Source: Sphingobacterium sp. ML3W
GTDB taxonomy: Bacteria > Bacteroidota > Bacteroidia > Sphingobacteriales > Sphingobacteriaceae
Assembly: GCF_029542085.1 (NCBI RefSeq)
Contig: NZ_CP107036.1
Location: 3,844,001 to 3,908,000 of the forward strand
Direction of reading: 5' to 3'
DNA length: 64,000 nucleotides
Shown here: positions 51,721 to 60,153 of the stretch, in pieces
Numbering within the stretch: the first letter of the stretch is position 1
How the letters are laid out: every line of letters begins with the position of its first letter
Position numbers and translations under genes: made by a program
Notes under the pieces: model-generated
Seen by the model: the letters and a program-made list of their open reading frames with translations, nothing else
What the model was told of the DNA's origin: nothing
Database searches by the model: none

Positions 51721-52485
51721 ATGGCCATCAAGAGATCTGGTAAGCAAAATACAACCAGCAAGCAAAAAAATACCTTTAAGAAAGTTTCCTTCAATCCGTT
51801 GAAGTCTATCAAATCACCCATTCTCCGCATTATAAGTAGAGTTGTTCTTTATTTTATCGGTATTAGTCTTTTTTGGGTGATTAGCTTACGCTTCATTAAT
51901 CCGCCTATTACCTGGTTAATGATTCAACGTGGTTTTGAACTTAAGGAACAGGGAAAAGGGTTTAAGTTAGAAAAAAACTGGTTGAGTTATGATGAGCTTT
52001 CGGATAATCTAAAGCTAGCAGCGATTGCAGGTGAGGATGCTCATTTCATGACACACTGGGGTTTTGACCTTAAAGGCATTCAAAATGCCATCAAGAAAAA
52101 TGCACAGGGTAAAAAACTCCGTGGCGGAAGTACAATTAGTCAGCAGGTTGCCAAAAATGTCTTTCTCTGGCCGGGACGTTCCTGGTTAAGAAAAGGATTC
52201 GAGACTTACTTTACTGTCTTGATTGAAACATTTTGGAGTAAAAAACGTATTCTCGAAGTCTATCTCAATGTCATTGAAATGGGACAGGGAGTTTATGGAG
52301 CAGATGCAGCTGCTGAATATTACTTTAGCAAAACAGGAAGCAATCTGTCCAAAAAACAGGCCGCATTGATTATTGCGATCTTGCCAAATCCGCGCGAATG
52401 GGATGCCCGTAATCCTTCTGCTTATGTCAACAGAAGGGCGAATGCGATCGCCAAATATTTACATCATTACACTATTCCAGAATAA
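51721..52485 (+). CDS. mtgA: Monofunctional peptidoglycan glycosyltransferase
   Basis: A 254-residue GT51 enzyme. One membrane helix (about 33-55) anchors a periplasmic domain with AGEDAHFMTHWGFD (catalytic Glu), RGGSTISQQVAKNVFLWPGRSWLRK, and RILEVYLNVIEMGQGVYGADAAA. It polymerises lipid II glycan strands. ATG 51721 is preferred to the in-frame ATG at 51691, which lies before the promoter match. Ends in a bidirectional terminator. Confidence 0.94.
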   Translation: MAIKRSGKQNTTSKQKNTFKKVSFNPLKSIKSPILRIISRVVLYFIGISLFWVISLRFINPPITWLMIQRGFELKEQGKGFKLEKNWLSYDELSDNLKLAAIAGEDAHFMTHWGFDLKGIQNAIKKNAQGKKLRGGSTISQQVAKNVFLWPGRSWLRKGFETYFTVLIETFWSKKRILEVYLNVIEMGQGVYGADAAAEYYFSKTGSNLSKKQAALIIAILPNPREWDARNPSAYVNRRANAIAKYLHHYTIPE

Positions 52486-52593
52486 TACCCCCTATTGGAT
52501 CTTAGCATTAAATATGGAGATTTCAGTGATCTGGCACAGCAGATAGAATTCAGATAACTTGCTTTATCTTATTCATTGCTATCTCGTAACAAC

Positions 52594-52630
52594 ATAAAAA
52601 AACGCCATTGATGAAATGGCGTTTTTTTAT
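52594..52630. terminator. Bidirectional terminator between mtgA and the cox operon end
   Basis: Perfect 16-bp arms (52594-52609 and 52615-52630) around a 5-base loop, with A- and T-runs at both sides. It closes mtgA on the plus strand and the long respiratory operon on the minus strand. Confidence 0.88.
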
Positions 52631-52642
52631 ATCCTCTTTTCG

Positions 52643-53101
52643 TTATGCGAATAATCTTTTGTGCCAGCTTTCCTTAAAAGGAACCACCCAAGCATTATCC
52701 AATTGATGCTCGTAGGTAATCGTATTATCAAACACAAGTGTGTTATCATTTATTTCACCAGCGGCCAATAACCTTTCAAAACCCGAACGATTGACTACTG
52801 CGACGACGCCGCTCGTGGACTTATACGCAAATTGCATACGATCGAAGAGTTGTACCCCGTACTTTTCTTCTATCCCTTTCAGAAAACGAACAGAGCTATC
52901 TACAGAGCAACCGGAAGCAGCAGCAATATCCTCGTCAACCTTTAGGATAATAAAAAGATGATCGCGAAGCTCAGCGGAAGCAGACAACGGCTTTCCATGA
53001 ACCTTCCATTGTTCAGCAAAAGCGGCTAGTTCCACCGAAATTTGCTCTCCTTCTTCAACCGAAAGTATACGATCAGCCTGATAAATCCAAATACGTTTCA
53101 T
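52643..53101 (-). CDS. Hypothetical protein at the end of the respiratory operon
   Basis: A 152-residue soluble protein. The pattern MKRIWIYQADRIL, then LRDHLFIILKVDEDIAAASGCSVDSSVRFLKGIEEKYGVQLFDRMQFAY, identifies a Bacteroidota family often labelled ABC transporter ATPase in databases although no Walker A or B motif is visible here. The SGCSVDSS stretch is a striking conserved site, with a Cys and Asp suited to catalysis or metal binding. It follows the DUF420 gene by 25 bases, so a role near cytochrome oxidase biogenesis is possible, but no function is known. Confidence 0.7.
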   Translation of the reverse strand: MKRIWIYQADRILSVEEGEQISVELAAFAEQWKVHGKPLSASAELRDHLFIILKVDEDIAAASGCSVDSSVRFLKGIEEKYGVQLFDRMQFAYKSTSGVVAVVNRSGFERLLAAGEINDNTLVFDNTITYEHQLDNAWVVPFKESWHKRLFA

Positions 53102-53126
53102 AAGTACACTCCTTTCTTTTATTAAA

Positions 53127-53672
53127 TTAACCTATATAATAGGGTGAAATCATCAAATAAACAATGACACCTGTCACGGCAACATAGAGCCACATGGGGT
53201 AAGTAATCCGTGCAAGCTTTTTATGTCGCGCATACGATCCCGAGATACCTCTTACAAAAGTAAAAAGTACAAACGGTATAATTATAATAGACAAGAGAAT
53301 ATGCGTGATCAATATAAAGAAATAGATTGGTCTCAAAATTCCCTCACCCCCATATTTTGTTTCAATAGACGTCATGTGATAAGCTACATACATCGCCAAA
53401 AAAGCCAAGGAACAGGCAATACAACATTTGATCAAACGTTCATGCAGCGCTTTGTTACCTTTCTTTATTGCAGCTACCGCCCAAAACAGCAAAATCGCAG
53501 TAATACCATTGATCGTCGCATAAATAGGCGGCAAAAACGTCAATGGCTTCACATCATAACCTAATTTTTGTAGATTGACTGTAAACAATACGGCCACGAC
53601 AACTGGTATCACAACAGAAAGCACCCAAATCCACTTACTGTATTTTTTCTCTTTGATAAGACTCTCTTCCAT
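53127..53672 (-). CDS. DUF420 membrane protein (CtaM-like)
   Basis: A 181-residue protein with five or six helices. YATINGITAILLFWAVAAIKKGNKALHERLIKCCIACSLAFLAMYVAYH is the DUF420 signature, with its conserved histidines. In Bacillus the homologue CtaM is required for maturation of the aa3 oxidase, which fits this cytochrome oxidase operon. Four bases from the SCO-like gene. Confidence 0.85.
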   Translation of the reverse strand: MEESLIKEKKYSKWIWVLSVVIPVVVAVLFTVNLQKLGYDVKPLTFLPPIYATINGITAILLFWAVAAIKKGNKALHERLIKCCIACSLAFLAMYVAYHMTSIETKYGGEGILRPIYFFILITHILLSIIIIPFVLFTFVRGISGSYARHKKLARITYPMWLYVAVTGVIVYLMISPYYIG

Positions 53673-53676
53673 GTTT

Positions 53677-54408
53677 CTAAAATCTCTTTTGTTCTATCGT
53701 AGCGGGATGATTTCGGATCTCCTCCACCAACAATAATTTAATTTCATCTTCCAACCGATCAATATCCGTCTTGACATTGATATCATAGATACCTCTGATC
53801 CGTCCCTTTGTGTCAAGCAAAAGATAGTTGGATCCGATGATAAAAGGTTTTGTTTTGTCGTTACTTGCGATTGCATCCTGTAACAAACTCTCTTTGGCAA
53901 ATTTAAAAATATCAACAGAAGGATCTGTCACAAAAAACCAAGATTTAGTCCAGGGTTTGTAAACTTTAGCATATTTCGCGAGCACCTCCGGAGTATCGTA
54001 TGTGGTATCAACTGTAATGGAATACAGCTTTACCTTTTTATTATGAATAAAACGATTGGCGATCTGATCTAATCTTTTAATCATCGTTCTTGACAGCGAT
54101 GCATCCCGCGAATACATCAGGTGAACGACCGAAAGTGTCGTATCATTATCCAATAACTGTACAGGCTTACTATCGTAATTAACGAAATTGACCGAAGGCA
54201 CAGTATGATAGATTGTATCAGGGATATCCCGTCCCCATTTACGGTGCGTTGTTCCAGGAACTTCCTTCTTCCCAAAAATAGGTAGGGAAACGTAGCTATT
54301 GGAACCACTTTTATTTAGTATAAAATATAAAAATCCTGGCAATAAAAGAATTACTGCCAGGATCAATATAGTTTTAATACCTTTCTTTTGTCCAGTATTA
54401 TTATCCAT
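53677..54408 (-). CDS. SCO-like protein lacking the copper-binding cysteines
   Basis: A 243-residue protein with one N-terminal membrane helix (about 12-32) and a thioredoxin-like domain in the place where SCO1/SenC genes sit in cox operons. Strand and helix order match SCO (VNYDSKPVQL, LYSITVDTTYDTPEVL, FVTDPS, LLLDTKGRIRGIYD). However, the protein contains no cysteine at all: the CxxxC copper site is replaced by MYSRDASLSRTM, and the conserved His before the final strand is not evident (FIIGSN). It therefore cannot bind copper in the usual way and may be a structural chaperone. Confidence 0.78.
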   Translation of the reverse strand: MDNNTGQKKGIKTILILAVILLLPGFLYFILNKSGSNSYVSLPIFGKKEVPGTTHRKWGRDIPDTIYHTVPSVNFVNYDSKPVQLLDNDTTLSVVHLMYSRDASLSRTMIKRLDQIANRFIHNKKVKLYSITVDTTYDTPEVLAKYAKVYKPWTKSWFFVTDPSVDIFKFAKESLLQDAIASNDKTKPFIIGSNYLLLDTKGRIRGIYDINVKTDIDRLEDEIKLLLVEEIRNHPATIEQKRF

Positions 54409-54420
54409 TATTCACTTTAT

Positions 54421-54798
54421 CTATTTATTTGGAAACAATTGATGCTCCTGAAAAGCACCAGCCAAGAAACCTCCCTCAACTAACATCAGGACGATAAAAT
54501 AAATAATAAAAATAAAGACTATTGCTACGGTAACGATGAAACTTGATTTTTCAAATTTCAAGTGCATAAAGAATGCAACGATATAATATGCTTTAACCAA
54601 AGTTAAAACGATATAAATAGTATTTACTAATGCACCTTTGGTTAAAATTTGCCAGTGGTGAACAAAACCTAATGCAATTAAGAACTCTAGACAAGTAAGC
54701 GCCAAAAGTACGCCAAATACTCTCCAGATGGCTTTCTTATCCATCCCACCTTCGTGAGCGTGCTCGCCGTGAGCGATATTATCTTGATATTGTGACAT
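54421..54798 (-). CDS. Cytochrome c oxidase subunit IV family protein
   Basis: A 125-residue protein with a His-rich N-terminus (AHGEHAHEGG) and three membrane helices: FGVLLALTCLEFLIALGF, TIYIVLTLVKAYYIVAFFMHLKFE and VAIVFIFIIYFIVLMLVEGG. The KAYYIVAFFMHLKFE stretch is the hallmark of the COX4_pro family of small oxidase subunits. It lies 27 bases after the subunit III gene. Confidence 0.9.
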   Translation of the reverse strand: MSQYQDNIAHGEHAHEGGMDKKAIWRVFGVLLALTCLEFLIALGFVHHWQILTKGALVNTIYIVLTLVKAYYIVAFFMHLKFEKSSFIVTVAIVFIFIIYFIVLMLVEGGFLAGAFQEHQLFPNK

Positions 54799-54825
54799 AG
54801 CGATCTAAAATTATTAATTCAGTGA

Positions 54826-55560
54826 TTAGATTAAGTAGAAGAATGTAAATACGAATACCCACACCAAATCCACAAAGTGCCAATATAAACCTACTTTTTC
54901 AATCATTAAGTAAGAACCACGATTTTCGAATGTATTATTTAACGTCATGAAAAGAATGATGATGTTTAAAATAATACCAACTGTAACGTGGAAACCGTGG
55001 AAACCTGTAATCGTAAAAAACAAGTTTGCAAATTGCAACGCCGAAGTATAGGAAATATCGTGTGTAAAGTAAGGTAACAATGCCGTCTTAATTGCATCCC
55101 CCTCCAAACCAGTCGCTGGGTTTTTACCAAACCAGAATCCCATGTGGTGTAAGTGGGTCCACTCGATAGCCTGACAGCCTACGAAACAGATACCACCCAA
55201 AATCGTCCAAAGCATCCATTTAACGACTTCATTTTTTTGATTACGGTGGCCAGCTTCCACAGCCAAAACCATCGTTACCGAAGACATAATCAAAATAAAC
55301 GTCATCAAACCAACGAATACCAAAGGTTGACCATGATCAGCAATACCCGGGATAGATTGGAAAATCTTATCAGGATCAGGCCATGTTGGGTGAGAAAAGC
55401 GTTGCGCGCCGTAATAAACCAAAAATGCAGAAAATGTGAAGGCATCCCCTACCAAGAAAAACCACATCATGATTTTTCCATACTCTAAGTTCCAAGGTGA
55501 TTTTCCACCATTCCATGGACCAGTTTTTACCTTATCCAATTGCGATACTGTTGTACTCAT
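54826..55560 (-). CDS. Cytochrome c oxidase subunit III (first copy)
   Basis: A 244-residue seven-helix protein. Motifs include KIMMWFFLVGDAFTFSAFLVYYG, MLWTILGGICFVGCQAIEWTHL, GFHGFHVTVGIILNIIILFM and LYWHFVDLVWVFVFTFFYLI, the last being the conserved C-terminal helix of subunit III. A second, shorter subunit III-like gene precedes it by 9 bases. Confidence 0.93.
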   Translation of the reverse strand: MSTTVSQLDKVKTGPWNGGKSPWNLEYGKIMMWFFLVGDAFTFSAFLVYYGAQRFSHPTWPDPDKIFQSIPGIADHGQPLVFVGLMTFILIMSSVTMVLAVEAGHRNQKNEVVKWMLWTILGGICFVGCQAIEWTHLHHMGFWFGKNPATGLEGDAIKTALLPYFTHDISYTSALQFANLFFTITGFHGFHVTVGIILNIIILFMTLNNTFENRGSYLMIEKVGLYWHFVDLVWVFVFTFFYLI

Positions 55561-55569
55561 TGTTTACTA

Positions 55570-56151
55570 TTATTGATTCAAAAGTAAGAAAACATATATA
55601 TAAATCCATAAAAGATCGAGAAAATGCCAAAAAATACTGGCAAGATCCATGCGGAAAAGATTGCCGTCCTTAGGAAGTTTGTTAACTCCTATAATCGCGC
55701 CAATCAAAACGATCAAACCCGCAATAATATGTGCCAAGTGCATCCAAATAAAAACGTAAATAAACGATTGGGATGCATTGTTATTCACAAAATAAACACC
55801 TCTTTCGATTAATACGTTCCAAGCATGTACCTGTAACGCAAAAAACACGATACCCAAAACAAAAGTGACCATCAACAATGCCTTTTGTTTGGAAGAATCA
55901 CCATTTTTAGCCGCTTTATGCGCTAAAAACATCGTAAGACTACTTACCGCAATCACAATTGTGCTATACAATAGTGCATTTGGTAATAAGGTCTTGATCC
56001 CTTTGTCCACGCCACTCGCTGTGTATACAATGAAACCACTGGATAACGCAGCAAACATCATGAACATACCCAACATACCCAACCAAAGGTTGAATTTCTG
56101 AGCCTTTCTCTGTACTAACTTCTCGTCAGTCTGTGCTTGTATATCTAACAT
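55570..56151 (-). CDS. Cytochrome c oxidase subunit III-like (second copy)
   Basis: A 193-residue protein with five helices: NLWLGMLGMFMMFAALSSGFIVY, then further helices ending in FWHFLDLLWIYIYVFLLLNQ. Subunit III fold but lacking the two N-terminal helices of the longer protein, which is the form found in many Bacteroidota caa3 operons. It overlaps the cyoE stop by one base. Confidence 0.9.
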   Translation of the reverse strand: MLDIQAQTDEKLVQRKAQKFNLWLGMLGMFMMFAALSSGFIVYTASGVDKGIKTLLPNALLYSTIVIAVSSLTMFLAHKAAKNGDSSKQKALLMVTFVLGIVFFALQVHAWNVLIERGVYFVNNNASQSFIYVFIWMHLAHIIAGLIVLIGAIIGVNKLPKDGNLFRMDLASIFWHFLDLLWIYIYVFLLLNQ

Positions 56152-57056
56152 TATTTCAAAGGAATAAAGTTAAGCAATAATACGAGTTGTGTAACAGGTA
56201 AATAGATGAACGATGTAAACATAACTTTCTTTGCCGAAGGAATATCACAATTCTTAAAAAGCAAATAGCCATAATAACCAAACATCAATCCACCAATGAC
56301 CGACACTATCGTAAACCAAATTCCACCAAAGCCAAAATAATAAGGTATAAATCCAGCAGGAATCATTAACAATCCTGTAATGAATACCATAAAGGCTGAT
56401 ATCTTATCACGTTTTGTAGTTGGTAACAACCTAAAACCAGCCAATTTATAGTCATCATCCACAACCCAAGCGATTGCCCAGAAATGTGGAAACTGCCATA
56501 AAAATTGAATCGCGAACAAAACAAAGGGAATAATAATAATTGCGGCTTCGTTGTGTCCACTGTAATAGGCCAGATCATCCTGTGAAAAGGCCGCATAATA
56601 ACCAATTAATGGTGGAAATGCGCCCGGAAATGCCCCTACAAACACGGCTATTGGTGATTTTCTTTTTAACGGCGTATAGATGAATGCATAAAGTAGGATA
56701 CAAAAAACCGACAGTAGGCCAGCGACAAAATTTAAGCGGACCAATACCAAGGTACCCAAGATGCCCATAAAGACACTCATTACCAAAGCTTGACCTGTTG
56801 TCATCCGACCAGAAGGTAGCGGTCTATCCTCTGTACGTTTCATCAACTTATCTAGATCTTTTTCGATGATTTCGTTAAAACCATTGGCAGAACCTGTTAC
56901 CAGAAAACCACCTACAGTCAACAACAACCAATTGATCCAGAAAATTTCACCCTGTTGTTTTGATCCTATCAGAAAAGCAATTGACGCGGAGAATACCACC
57001 GTCAACGTAAGTCTTAACTTAACTAGCTTTTTAAAATCTGAAATAAATTCTTTCAT
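56151..57056 (-). CDS. cyoE: Protoheme IX farnesyltransferase (heme O synthase)
   Basis: A 301-residue UbiA-type prenyltransferase that attaches farnesyl to heme B. The motifs NGFNEIIEKDLDKLMKRTEDRPLPSGRMT and VDDDYKLAGFRLLPTTK carry the aspartate-rich sites that hold the polyprenyl diphosphate. ATG 57056 (MKEFISDFKKLVKLRLTL) is chosen over an upstream extension. It supplies heme O to ctaA, the gene just upstream. Confidence 0.94.
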   Translation of the reverse strand: MKEFISDFKKLVKLRLTLTVVFSASIAFLIGSKQQGEIFWINWLLLTVGGFLVTGSANGFNEIIEKDLDKLMKRTEDRPLPSGRMTTGQALVMSVFMGILGTLVLVRLNFVAGLLSVFCILLYAFIYTPLKRKSPIAVFVGAFPGAFPPLIGYYAAFSQDDLAYYSGHNEAAIIIIPFVLFAIQFLWQFPHFWAIAWVVDDDYKLAGFRLLPTTKRDKISAFMVFITGLLMIPAGFIPYYFGFGGIWFTIVSVIGGLMFGYYGYLLFKNCDIPSAKKVMFTSFIYLPVTQLVLLLNFIPLK

Positions 57057-57129
57057 AATTAAAAGAGACCTCCTACTACCAGTGTATTCAAACACATACT
57101 TTTTAACATAAACATCTCGAATTTCAAAA

Positions 57130-58173
57130 TTAGTGCCTTTGCTTATTCAACAGCAACAACAGATAAAATTGAGCACCAAATAAAAGTGTCCCAACAACCA
57201 GATGCGTTGTCTGTGCAAATGCAGGTATTGCAAATCGAGCTAAGATAATTCCTGATAGCATTTGGATACCCACGAGGATCAACACGATCAAAGCAAATTT
57301 AAACTGCTTAGATCCCGTATTGAAACTAGTGCGGACCAAAAAGAATAATACAATAACTAAAATCAAAGAACAATATGCCAACCATCGATGTACTTCGAAT
57401 TGTTGGCCAATAGCTGTTATAAAATCGGCACGGGCAATGTTGGAGCCAGTCAATAGATCAACTTCCTCCCGAACCCCTGTTCCGACGATCACCTGCGTTA
57501 ACATCAACAAAATAGAGATCAACGCAAGACCTTTTAATACGCCTAAAGAACGATTAACCAATATGGTCTTGTCACGTAGTGTAACCGCTTTAAAGTATGT
57601 ATATATACTGATACAAACAATTACAAGCGCCAAGAGCATATGTACTGTGATGATCCAGGGCATTAAATTGGTTGATACAACGATCGAACCTAACCAGGCC
57701 TGAATGACCACAACAAAAAGATTAACCACTGACCAAACAACGATCGAACTTTTTGATTTTATATACGTGAAGGAATAAATTGCGGTAAACAATAAACAAA
57801 ATCCAGAAATAACTCCTACCAAGCGATTGATATACTCCGTCCAGGTCTTTGCAACATTAAATTCCTCATGCTGCAAAATACTTTTATCGGTACGAAGCTT
57901 ATAAGCCATTTCCTTATCACCAAAAAATTCTACGATCTTGGCGAAACGTTCATTCTTTTTTGCTCTCCCTTCAATATAATGCTGTTCGTATCCTTGTGGT
58001 AATTGGGAAATATCTGTGGGCGGAATAATACGGTTAAAACATTTTGGCCAATCTGGACATCCCATACCTGAACCTGTACTCCGCACAACACCCCCAGCAA
58101 TAATGACCATAAACAGTACGATAATCGTAACAAAATTGGTCTTTATAAATCGCTTTTCAGCAGCTGGAAACAT
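57130..58173 (-). CDS. ctaA: Heme A synthase
   Basis: A 347-residue eight-helix protein of the COX15/CtaA family that oxidises heme O to heme A for cytochrome oxidase. The N-terminal VVRSTGSGMGCPDWPKCF carries the CtaA-type Cys pair, with conserved heme-ligand His residues in TEYINRLVG-side helices (EYINR), IITVHMLLALV, FEVHRWLAY and QTTHLVVGTLL. ATG 58173 (MFPAAEKRF) is chosen. A hairpin separates it from coxA. Confidence 0.93.
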   Translation of the reverse strand: MFPAAEKRFIKTNFVTIIVLFMVIIAGGVVRSTGSGMGCPDWPKCFNRIIPPTDISQLPQGYEQHYIEGRAKKNERFAKIVEFFGDKEMAYKLRTDKSILQHEEFNVAKTWTEYINRLVGVISGFCLLFTAIYSFTYIKSKSSIVVWSVVNLFVVVIQAWLGSIVVSTNLMPWIITVHMLLALVIVCISIYTYFKAVTLRDKTILVNRSLGVLKGLALISILLMLTQVIVGTGVREEVDLLTGSNIARADFITAIGQQFEVHRWLAYCSLILVIVLFFLVRTSFNTGSKQFKFALIVLILVGIQMLSGIILARFAIPAFAQTTHLVVGTLLFGAQFYLLLLLNKQRH

Positions 58174-58211
58174 AATACTACCCCTACCTCTTAAAATACA
58201 AACTTGTATAA

Positions 58212-58240
58212 AATAGAGTAGGTACAAGCCCTACTCTATT
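58212..58240. repeat. Hairpin between coxA and ctaA
   Basis: Perfect 11-bp arms (58212-58222 and 58230-58240) around a 7-base loop, 13 bases after the coxA stop. On the minus strand it is followed by a weak T-rich stretch (TTTTA), so it could act as a partial terminator or an RNA-stability element within the operon. Confidence 0.55.
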
Positions 58241-58253
58241 CTACTAAATCTTA

Positions 58254-60125
58254 TTAGTCTTTTCTACCATTTTGAGCATTCCATTCTGCCTGGATACGCT
58301 CAGCTTCCTCATCTCCTTCAAAATCGTGAGGCAAATTCGAGCTCATCGTTTCAGAGAAAGGAACATCTTGAGGAATGAAATCCTCACCATGACCTGGCTT
58401 ACTGTAATCGTAAGGCCAACGGTGTACTGTTGGAATTTCTCCTGGCCAGTTACCATGAATATGTTCTACTGGAGTAGTCCATTCCAACGTGTTTGATTGC
58501 CAAGGATTTTGTGTTGCTTTCTTACCGAAGAAGATCGAGTAAAAGAAGTTCCATAAAAATGCAACCTGTCCCAAAGCAGCAATAATAGCAGCCCAAGTAA
58601 CTAATTGATTCACAGACACCCATTTTGCCATGAAAGCAAACTCGGTAAATGCATAATAACGACGTGGCACACCATCAATACCCATAAAGTGCATTGGGAA
58701 GAATACCAGGTAAGCACCAATGAAAGTCAACCAAAAGTGTAAATAACCCAATTTCGTGTTCATCATACGACCAAACATTTTAGGATACCAGTGGTAGACA
58801 CCACAAAGCATACCGAAGATGGACGCAGATCCCATTACCAAGTGGAAGTGGGCTACAACGAAATATGTATCGTGCAAGTTGATGTCCAATGCCGCGTTAC
58901 CCAAGAACAATCCTGTTAAACCACCGGAGATAAAGAAAGATACCAAACCGATAGCAAACATCATTGCAGGTGTAAAACGGATATTACCTTTCCACAAAGT
59001 TGCTAGGTAGTTAAATGCCTTAACAGCAGAAGGAACGGCAATAATCAACGTTGTGATCATAAATACACCACCTAAGAACGGATTCATACCTGTCACAAAC
59101 ATATGGTGACCCCATACGATAAATGACAATACAGTAATACCGATCAAAGAGTAAACCATGGCATGGTAACCGAAAATTGGTTTACGTGAATTTGTAGCAA
59201 TAACCTCAGAAGTCAAACCTAATGCAGGCATAACTACGATATATACCTCTGGGTGACCCAAGAACCAGAATAAGTGCTGGAACAAAATTGGAGAACCACC
59301 TTCGTTAGGTAAAATCTGTCCTTGTACTACCAAGTCAGACAAATAGAATGACGTACCAGCGGCACGGTCAAAAATCAAAAGAACCACTGCAGATACCAAT
59401 ACTGGGAATGACAACATACCCACGATCGCAGTTAAGAAAAACGCCCAGATTGTCAAAGGCATTTTCCATAGATCCATACCTTTTGTACGCATGTTCAAAA
59501 TCGTACTTACGTAGTTGATACCACCGATCAACTGAGAAGCGACGAATAGAACCATACTAACCAACCATAAAGTCATACCTGTCGCAGATCCAGCGATTGC
59601 AGTTGGTACAGCGGATAATGGTGGATAGATTGTCCAACCAGCAGAAGCAGGTCCGCTCTCTACAAAGAAAGAAGCGATCATGATTACTGATGCAATGAAG
59701 AACAACCAGTAGGATAACATATTCATAAAAGGTGACGCCATATCGCGCGCACCGATTTGATATGGAATCAATAAGTTACTAAATGTACCCGATAGACCCG
59801 CTGTTAACACGAAGAATACCATGACAGTACCGTGGATCGTCACCAAGGAAAGGAAAAACTCCGGCTTAATACGGCCACCCTCAGCCCATTTGCCCAAGAA
59901 TACTTCTAATATAGGGAATTCTTTATCCGGCCATGCTAATTGGATACGGAATAATACTGATAAAAGCATCGCAAAAACTGCCATGATGATACCAGTGATC
60001 AAGAATTGCTTGGCAATCATCTTGTGGTCACCAGAAAAGATATACTTTCTGATGAATGATTCCTCGTGATGATGTCCGTGCGAATCGTGATGTTCAGCGC
60101 TATGCGATATTACTGTACTTGACAT
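58254..60125 (-). CDS. coxA: Cytochrome c oxidase subunit I
   Basis: A 623-residue heme-copper oxidase subunit I. Metal ligands and helices are clear: TIHGTVMVFF, GHPEVYIVVMPALG (CuB His and the crosslinked Tyr), WGHHMFVTGM (two CuB His) and HDTYFVVAHFHLVMG (heme His pair). His-rich N-terminus (SHSAEHHDSHGHHHEE) is an extra feature. ATG 60125 (MSSTVISHSAEHH) is preferred to an upstream TTG. 28 bases after coxB. Confidence 0.97.
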   Translation of the reverse strand: MSSTVISHSAEHHDSHGHHHEESFIRKYIFSGDHKMIAKQFLITGIIMAVFAMLLSVLFRIQLAWPDKEFPILEVFLGKWAEGGRIKPEFFLSLVTIHGTVMVFFVLTAGLSGTFSNLLIPYQIGARDMASPFMNMLSYWLFFIASVIMIASFFVESGPASAGWTIYPPLSAVPTAIAGSATGMTLWLVSMVLFVASQLIGGINYVSTILNMRTKGMDLWKMPLTIWAFFLTAIVGMLSFPVLVSAVVLLIFDRAAGTSFYLSDLVVQGQILPNEGGSPILFQHLFWFLGHPEVYIVVMPALGLTSEVIATNSRKPIFGYHAMVYSLIGITVLSFIVWGHHMFVTGMNPFLGGVFMITTLIIAVPSAVKAFNYLATLWKGNIRFTPAMMFAIGLVSFFISGGLTGLFLGNAALDINLHDTYFVVAHFHLVMGSASIFGMLCGVYHWYPKMFGRMMNTKLGYLHFWLTFIGAYLVFFPMHFMGIDGVPRRYYAFTEFAFMAKWVSVNQLVTWAAIIAALGQVAFLWNFFYSIFFGKKATQNPWQSNTLEWTTPVEHIHGNWPGEIPTVHRWPYDYSKPGHGEDFIPQDVPFSETMSSNLPHDFEGDEEAERIQAEWNAQNGRKD

Positions 60126-60153
60126 ATTCGATTTTATATTCAAAAATTCTTAA

